25,638 bases of DNA from Streptosporangiaceae bacterium (GTDB taxonomy: Bacteria; Actinomycetota; Actinomycetes; Streptosporangiales; Streptosporangiaceae), in contig JAICWX010000104.1 of the NCBI GenBank assembly GCA_025934635.1, forward strand, positions 1 to 25,638, given 5' to 3'. Position numbers and translations under genes: made by a program. The notes under the pieces were generated by a model. It saw only the letters and a list, made by a program, of their open reading frames with translations, made no database searches and was not told where the DNA came from. Shown here in pieces: positions 21,437-25,638 of the stretch. How positions within the stretch are numbered: the stretch's first letter is position 1; each line of letters opens with the position of its first letter.

Positions 21437-22032
21437 GCGGGCCGGCACGGGTGCCGCGCGGGAAGCGGCTACGGGCCTCGGACGCCGACCGGGACCGGGT
21501 CATCGACCTGCTGGCCGGCGCGGCGGCGGAGGGGCGGCTCACGCTGGAGGAATACTCCGAGCGGAGCTCGTCGGCGCTGGCCGCGCGGACGCAGGGTGAG
21601 CTGGATGTCCTGACCGCTGACATTCCGGCCGTGCCCGCGCGGGGCGAGGTCGAGGCGGCGGAGCAGATCACGGCGGTGCTCGGCAACGAATCGCGGAAGG
21701 GGCCGTGGGTGGTGCCGGCGCGGCTGGCGGTCCGGTCGGTGCTGGGCGACTGTCATCTCGAGATGCAGGACGCGGTGCTCCGGCAGCGGGTGACGGTCAT
21801 CGACGCCACCGCGCGGCTCGGGTCGATCACTATTTTCGTGCCCGACGGGGTCGAGGTCCGGATGACGGGACGGGCGGTGCTCGGGGCCAAGTCGTCGGAG
21901 CTGCGGCGGGCGCCGCGGCCGGGCGCGCCGGTGATCGAGGTCCGCTGCAACGTGCTGCTCGGGTCGGTGACCGTGCGCAGGCCGAAGCTCATGATGGGGC
22001 TCCGCAGCTACGCCGCCTCCCTGCGGGAGTAG
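21433..22032 (+). CDS. DUF1707 / LiaF-like cell-envelope response protein
   Basis: This 199-aa protein has an N-terminal DUF1707 domain at about 11-63: LRASDADRDRVIDLLAGAAA, GRLTLEEYSERSSSALAART, GELDVLTADIP. The C-terminal part, about 85-190, resembles the LiaF (cell-wall-active antibiotic response) beta-helix: AVRSVLGDCHLEMQDAVLRQ, ARLGSITIFVPDGVEVRMTG and VIEVRCNVLLGSVTVRRP. There are no membrane helices between the two, unlike classic LiaF. DUF1707 proteins are common in actinomycetes and have no settled role. ATGA overlap with the MarR gene shows coupling, which is unusual for this family. Confidence 0.82.
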   Translation: MSGPARVPRGKRLRASDADRDRVIDLLAGAAAEGRLTLEEYSERSSSALAARTQGELDVLTADIPAVPARGEVEAAEQITAVLGNESRKGPWVVPARLAVRSVLGDCHLEMQDAVLRQRVTVIDATARLGSITIFVPDGVEVRMTGRAVLGAKSSELRRAPRPGAPVIEVRCNVLLGSVTVRRPKLMMGLRSYAASLRE

Positions 22033-22057
22033 CCCAGTAGCTGGCGAGGCGCGATTA

Positions 22058-22113
22058 CGACATTGATGGAGCATTCATGCCGTTATCGCGACATTGATGG
22101 AGCATCAATGTCG
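22058..22113. repeat. Paired palindromic element, locus B (two 25-nt copies, 31-bp period)
   Basis: Copy 2 (22089-22113) is a perfect palindrome: CGACATTGATG, centre GAG, CATCAATGTCG. Copy 1 (22058-22082) is CGACATTGATG, GAG, CATTCATGCCG. The spacer is TTATCG. It starts 25 bp after the DUF1707 gene stop codon, at the left end of the lower-GC segment. Confidence 0.85.
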
Positions 22114-22194
22114 TTTGTCGGGATTGAGTGAGGGTCGAGATAGGTGACGGCTGTGAGCTGTGCTGTGGGTGTGGCAACTGAGCTCCACCGACGT

Positions 22195-22302
22195 TCATCC
22201 AGTCCTGATCGCGCCGGTCCCCGTTAGCTGCGTGAGCTGCCTGATCACTTCCTGGTCGGGCAGCTCACCTAGTTCGGCTTTGGTCCGGTCCCTGCAAAAG
22301 AA
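22195..22302 (-). pseudogene. Possible C-terminal remnant of an unidentified gene
   Basis: One reverse frame reads FCRDRTKAELGELPDQEVIR, then QLTQLTGTGAIRTG and a stop at 22195-22197. It reads like genuine protein, but it has no start and no recognised family. The same bases form a 10-bp inverted repeat, GTGAGCTGCC (22232-22241) with GGCAGCTCAC (22259-22268), so the coding look may be partly accidental. Confidence 0.3.
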
Positions 22303-22499
22303 ACAAGAATTCCGACCAAACGGGTGACGAGACCGAGGTCGTCAAGGACCTTCACGGCGCGAAAATAAAAGTAGTCGCCTGGTTACTGACCGAAGTAAAA
22401 GTGCTGGACGAAAAGAACATATCACCCAAACCGGCCTCTATGATTACTGCATTTTGCTGCTGCGCTGCCCGTCACGATCTACTCCGAACACTGACATCT
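22245..22499 (+). pseudogene. Possible remnant ORF with lower GC content, no start codon
   Basis: In the third forward frame the DNA reads TGDETEVVKDLHGAKIKVVA, then WLLTEVKVLDEKNISPKPAS and runs to a stop at 22497-22499. There is no usable start between the previous stop (22242) and the protein-like part. It overlaps nothing else convincing and has the same lower-GC character as the membrane protein that follows. No family is recognised. The rest of the 22114-22537 gap holds no clear feature. Confidence 0.28.
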
Positions 22500-22537
22500 T
22501 GACGCTCGCTCCGACCATGTCCATCATTGCCTTATGA

Positions 22538-23923
22538 ATGGCGCTGCGCAGCCTACGCAGGGTCAGCCATGGGATGTGGGGGGTAGTTCTAGTGAAGATC
22601 CTATCAGCGTGGTCCTGTGCGGTACGCATAATCTTGCTACTAGTCCTTGTCGGCGTCTTCTATATATGGATCGGCCTCAAGGACTCATTTAGCGAATTGA
22701 CTTTCGCGATCCGGATCCTCGGTGTGACCATATTTATCTCCGGTATCATTATCTTGTGCGCCGGAGTCGCCACCTGGCAGATTCAACGGATAGCACTGAG
22801 AGCTGCATCCAGCAAAGACCAGAACGAAGGCGATTCATGGGACAAGCCGATACTCAAAGTATCGGCCCTGATTACTGTCGTCGGAATCGCGCTCGCCCTG
22901 ATATCCAGCCTCCTCCTTTTCATAGCACAACCGATTGTTTATGACATTACGCCAATGATGGTTGTCTGGGCGGCCATCGCAGCAGCATCTATATGGGCTC
23001 TTTCACAAGCGAGGAAAGCCCGCCTGTCCGTTTCCATCGGCGCCAAGAACTTTATCGGCGGTCTCTCCGTCGCGCTGTTGATACCAATTTTCGGCATCGC
23101 CTACACGCAGTTCTATCTCCCATCGGCATCGCCGGAGGATCTGGTAGTCTCGGCGAGCCTGTCCCGGGCTACACTGGTGGGATCGAAAGAAGCTGATATT
23201 CCGTTCTCCATTACGGTCACTAATCAACAGCATGTCGGCGTATACGTTCTCGCGGCATACTATGAAGTGACCGGCCACACGGGGATCGTTTCCAAGCCAA
23301 CGCAAACAGACTTCCTTACCAATGAGGATCACGCCGGCGAGGATCTGCAGATCATCCGGCGTTACCTAAGGAATCCCAAATCTTATATGCTGCAAGCGGG
23401 GTCGATCATAACGGCAGGAAGTTTTATCGAACCGGGCGGTAAGTCCAACTTCAAGGACACGGTCGCGATCCCAGTCCCCACACCGTACGAGGCTATTCAG
23501 GTGCGGGTCATGCTCGCGGTGATGAGAAATGATAAAGTAACACTCAGCCCCGAGTTCGACGGTAGTGCTACGCACTCCTGGGATTCGTCCGGGCAGAATG
23601 TCACGCCAGCACCTCAATGGGTGCGCGGCGGCCTGTCGCCATCGACGCATTACCTCGAGTGGCAGGGGCAACTTTGGACAAGCCGCCTGTCCGGTTTGAT
23701 GAGCCGGCCAAGAACGGTCTACGTCTGGTATCTCCTGCCTTCATTCTCGGGAACCAGCACCGGACCTTATATAGATGCCGGCGTTTCTTCCACGGGAACA
23801 GAGCCCTCGACTTGGACCGCGAAGGATGCGCAACGAGAGCTCGAGCGCTATGGCCTCGGGCTCATCGACGGGGATGACATCACCGTAGCCACTTCCCAGC
23901 TGGGAATTTCGCCGCCGAAATAA
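22538..23923 (+). CDS. Hypothetical five-helix membrane protein with large beta-rich C-terminal domain
   Basis: A 461-aa protein not recognised from any family. Probable membrane helices are at about 27-46, 57-80, 107-129, 136-155 and 172-194. The remaining 260 residues contain many short strands and aromatic residues (PFSITVTNQQHVGVYVLAAY, EAIQVRVMLAVMRNDKVTLS, RTVYVWYLLPSFSGTSTGPY) and could be one or two extracytoplasmic beta-sandwich domains. Base composition is clearly less GC-rich and codon choice more mixed than in flanking genes, so horizontal transfer is likely. The start is uncertain: ATG 22538, ATG 22574 and GTG 22592 are all possible and none has a strong ribosome site. It lies between palindromic loci B and C. 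Confidence 0.65.
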   Translation: MALRSLRRVSHGMWGVVLVKILSAWSCAVRIILLLVLVGVFYIWIGLKDSFSELTFAIRILGVTIFISGIIILCAGVATWQIQRIALRAASSKDQNEGDSWDKPILKVSALITVVGIALALISSLLLFIAQPIVYDITPMMVVWAAIAAASIWALSQARKARLSVSIGAKNFIGGLSVALLIPIFGIAYTQFYLPSASPEDLVVSASLSRATLVGSKEADIPFSITVTNQQHVGVYVLAAYYEVTGHTGIVSKPTQTDFLTNEDHAGEDLQIIRRYLRNPKSYMLQAGSIITAGSFIEPGGKSNFKDTVAIPVPTPYEAIQVRVMLAVMRNDKVTLSPEFDGSATHSWDSSGQNVTPAPQWVRGGLSPSTHYLEWQGQLWTSRLSGLMSRPRTVYVWYLLPSFSGTSTGPYIDAGVSSTGTEPSTWTAKDAQRELERYGLGLIDGDDITVATSQLGISPPK

Positions 23924-23996
23924 CCAGCCGTGGCCGGCTGCCGCGCTGGAATCCTGGTGACCTGACAGGAGCGCGGCCAGCCGGTATGAAGAGGGC

Positions 23997-24137
23997 ATGA
24001 TCGAGGTTGTCGACTACGACCCGGGGTGGCCGGCGTTGTTCGGCGCGATGGGGCGGCGCTGCGGGCGGAGCTCGGGATGGTGGCGCTGCGGATCGACCAT
24101 ATCGGCTCGACGGCGGTCCCGGGTGCCGCGGCTGACG
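23997..24137 (+). pseudogene. Truncated, frameshifted GrpB (UPF0157)-family remnant
   Basis: It starts at ATG 23997 with MIEVVDYDPGWPALFGAM. It then continues in a different frame as AALRAELGMVALRIDHIGST, AVPGAAADG. Together these match the N-terminal third of GrpB-like nucleotidyltransferase-fold proteins (VVDYDPxWPxLF...IDHIGSTAVPG). One frame change near 24045-24055 breaks it. The similarity ends exactly where palindromic locus C begins at 24136, so the rest of the gene has been lost or replaced at the element. Confidence 0.72.
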
Positions 24138-24191
24138 GCATGGATGGAGCATCGATGCTGCTGGAACGGCATTGATGGAGCATCGATGTCG
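24136..24191. repeat. Paired palindromic element, locus C (two 25-nt copies, 31-bp period)
   Basis: Copy 1 (24136-24160) is CGGCATGGATG, GAG, CATCGATGCTG. Copy 2 (24167-24191) is CGGCATTGATG, GAG, CATCGATGTCG. The spacer is CTGGAA. It has the same orientation as locus B by the central GAG. It sits at the break point of the GrpB remnant and at the right end of the lower-GC segment. The following 24192-24350 stretch shows no gene. Confidence 0.85.
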
Positions 24192-24351
24192 TTGCGGAGG
24201 GGCGGGGCGGGTGATGGGCGGGGTCTGTGATGCGGATGTGGATGCTGAGGCCGGGAGGCTCGGGGTTCGCGGATCGCGCAATTGGTGAGCCGGTAATTCG
24301 CGGCATTGCGGAATCTCGTGACCGCTATGCGGAGGCAGTGGGATAGTCAGT

Positions 24352-24369
24352 AGTAATTATCCGGTTACT
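24352..24369. promoter_or_regulatory. Short inverted repeat ahead of the Scr1-type regulator
   Basis: AGTAA (24352-24356), 8-nt spacer, TTACT (24365-24369), 38 nt before the ATG at 24407. It may be an operator or promoter part for the HTH gene. Arms of 5 bp are weak evidence. Confidence 0.3.
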
Positions 24370-24406
24370 GATCGGTGTCGGGCTCGGTAAACGTGAGGTG
24401 GGCATC

Positions 24407-25002
24407 ATGGCTACTGCCCGGGAACAGCTCGCTGATGTGCTCCGGCAGGCTCGTATTGAGGCTGGGTACGGGTCGCATGGGGCGCTGGCGCGGAAGCTGA
24501 ACGTGTCTCGGCCGGTGATCACCAAGGCGGAGAACGCGGCGCATCCGGTTCCCAGCGACGCGATCCTGGCGGCGTGGGCCGGGGTCACGGGGGCGCCGCT
24601 GGACACGCTGATCGAACTGGCGCACCGCGCCAAGTCGGGCACGCCTGACTGGTTCATGCCCTACCGGCAAGCCGAAGCTCAGGCGCAGACGCTGCGCTGC
24701 TGGGCACCGCTAGCGATCCCGGGTCTGCTTCAAATCGAGTCGTACGCGCGGGCCGTTCTGTCGCGATGCACATGGTTCCGGAGGGCACGAATATGGGCTT
24801 GTGGGGTGCCTGTGACCTGGCAACTATGGACAGTACGACTACGGTGTGCCTGACTACTCTGGAAGACATAACGAGCGCGGCACCCAACCTGGTGGCCAAG
24901 GCTCTCAGGGTGTACGAGCAGCTGCTCGGCGCCGCGATGCCGCGCGCCGAGTCGCTCGACCTCATACGGACGGCAGAGGAACGATGGAAAGCACAGATCT
25001 GA
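24407..25002 (+). pseudogene. Scr1-type XRE regulator (HTH + DUF5753) broken by an internal deletion and frameshift
   Basis: ATG 24407 opens an intact HTH (ADVLRQARIEAGYGSHGALA, RKLNVSRPVITKAENAAHPV) and the front of DUF5753 (LDTLIELAHRAKSGTPDWFM, WAPLAIPGLLQIESYARAVL). The frame then runs into unrelated residues and stops at 24853. From about 24763 another frame carries the true end of DUF5753 (MHMVPEGTNMGLWGACDLAT, TTVCLTTLEDITSAAPNLVA, KALRVYEQLLGAAMPRAESL) to a stop at 25002. Roughly 60-70 residues expected between ARAVL and the VVPEG-type strand are missing, so a deletion caused the shift. The HTH part could still be made as a truncated 148-aa DNA-binding protein. Family knowledge: these regulators pair with DUF397 proteins as antitoxin-like units. 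Confidence 0.8.
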
Positions 25003-25169
25003 ACTGGCGCAAGGCGTCCTACAGTTCAAATGGCGGCGCTAATTGCGTCGAGGTAGCCGATCGCGGGAACCGCGTGCTGGTGCGTGACACCCAGGACCGT
25101 TCGGGTTCAGTGCTCCGGCTCTCTCGCGATGCGTGGCGCAGGTTCACCGGACAGGTGAAGTCGGGCTGA
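24984..25169 (+). CDS. DUF397 protein (Scr1-partner type)
   Basis: This 61-aa protein is complete and typical: DLNWRKASYSSNGGANCVEV, ADRGNRVLVRDTQDRSGSVL, then the closing LSRDAWRRFTGQV. The ATG at 24984 has AGAGGA 3 nt upstream and overlaps the end of the DUF5753 frame by 19 bp, the standard coupled arrangement. In Streptomyces such small proteins act with their HTH partner in a toxin-antitoxin-like pair affecting development or antibiotic production. Here the partner is broken, which leaves this protein possibly unpaired. Confidence 0.87.
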   Translation: MESTDLNWRKASYSSNGGANCVEVADRGNRVLVRDTQDRSGSVLRLSRDAWRRFTGQVKSG

Positions 25170-25638
25170 CGACAGAGCAGCAGGACGAGTTCCGCACTAC
25201 CGGGCTGCTCCGGCTGGAGGGGGCGTTTCCGCGGGCTGCCGCCGAGGCGATGGGCGAGCGGCTGTGGGAGTTCCTCGCTGGCCGGGACGGGATTGTCCGG
25301 GGTGAGCGGTCGACATGGACGATCGAGAAACCGGCCGGCTTCCAGTCGGTCACCCGTTCGGGGGCATTCTGGGCCGTCAGCGGTGACCGGCTGTGCGCCG
25401 CGCTGGATGGCCTGTTTGGCGCGGGCCGGTGGGCGCGCCCGCGGTGGTGGGGGCGGCCGCTGGTGACCTTCCCGGCCGATGGGCCGTGGGAGCTGCCGGC
25501 CCGGGAGTGGCACTTCGACTTCATGCCCGCGGCGGCCGGGCATCGGCCCGTGCAGTTCTTCGCCTTCCTCAGCCCGGTGCGGCCCCGCGGCGGCGGCACG
25601 CTCGTCCTGACCGGCTCGCACCGGCTGGTGGCGCCGTA
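25133..25638 (+). CDS. Phytanoyl-CoA dioxygenase (PhyH)-like Fe(II)/2-oxoglutarate oxygenase, C-terminus cut by window edge
   Basis: The frame is open to the window end. It reads LTTEQQDEFRTTGLLRLEGA, FPRAAAEAMGERLWEFLAGR, then REWHFDF, whose His-x-Asp supplies two iron ligands, and PRGGGTLVLTGSHRLVAP, where His of GSHRL is the third. This is the standard PhyH-family core, about 157 residues seen. The family hydroxylates small molecules or lipids using 2-oxoglutarate and O2; the substrate is unknown. The start is unclear: GTG 25133 is the only standard start ahead of the conserved part and overlaps the DUF397 gene, while family members usually begin near the LTTEQ residues at 25166, where only CTG is present. 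The C-terminal Arg that binds 2-oxoglutarate lies outside the window. Confidence 0.8.
   Translation, partial: MAQVHRTGEVGLTTEQQDEFRTTGLLRLEGAFPRAAAEAMGERLWEFLAGRDGIVRGERSTWTIEKPAGFQSVTRSGAFWAVSGDRLCAALDGLFGAGRWARPRWWGRPLVTFPADGPWELPAREWHFDFMPAAAGHRPVQFFAFLSPVRPRGGGTLVLTGSHRLVAP

Overview
The window is chromosomal DNA from a very GC-rich actinomycete. The pointers are strong G/C bias at third codon positions, frequent GTG starts, F420-linked oxidoreductases, an AAC(2')-I type acetyltransferase, Scr1/DUF397 gene pairs and many MarR/TetR/AraC regulators divergent from small enzymes. No rRNA, tRNA, CRISPR array or complete insertion sequence was seen. I do not assign a genus.

Layout. 1-1775: an NCS1 nucleobase permease (cut by the left edge) divergent from an XRE-cupin regulator. 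1776-2284: a hairpin and an AraC remnant. 2285-4889: a berberine-bridge-type flavoenzyme, AAC(2')-I and an OsmC protein. 5019-5675: a TetR repressor divergent from osmC, with two operator-like palindromes between them. 5674-6080: a repeat-rich intergenic zone. 6057-7848: TetR, VOC protein and GNAT. 8273-11463: two tandem paralogous ECF sigma factors, each fused to a zinc-finger anti-sigma-like segment, a membrane helix and an outer beta domain. They are followed by a decapeptide-repeat protein (11543-12028). 12042-15801: YjbR, two AhpD/CMD-like proteins, an F420 flavin/deazaflavin oxidoreductase, a histidine phosphatase, a kinase remnant and an LLM-class F420 enzyme. 15819-17089: a small ORF, a broken Scr1/DUF397 cassette, MarR and its divergent small target gene. 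17164-18829: an unrecognised two-gene membrane/coiled-coil unit. 18956-22032: AraC divergent from an MDR oxidoreductase, then MarR and a DUF1707/LiaF-like protein. 22033-24406: a lower-GC segment with an unrecognised membrane protein and gene remnants. 24407-25638: a second broken Scr1 regulator, an intact DUF397 protein and a PhyH-like dioxygenase cut by the right edge.

The two most interesting points are these. First, the tandem membrane-tethered sigma/anti-sigma fusions share a conserved upstream element, which suggests common or mutual regulation by an extracytoplasmic signal. Second, there is a family of short palindromic elements. Each locus carries two 25-nt near-palindromes repeated at exactly 31 bp, and three loci occur in this window (5852-5907, 22058-22113, 24136-24191). 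Two of them bracket the lower-GC membrane gene, and one abuts a truncated GrpB remnant. Most other regulation looks like small local switches, in which a one-component repressor sits divergent from its likely target with palindromes in the shared promoter.
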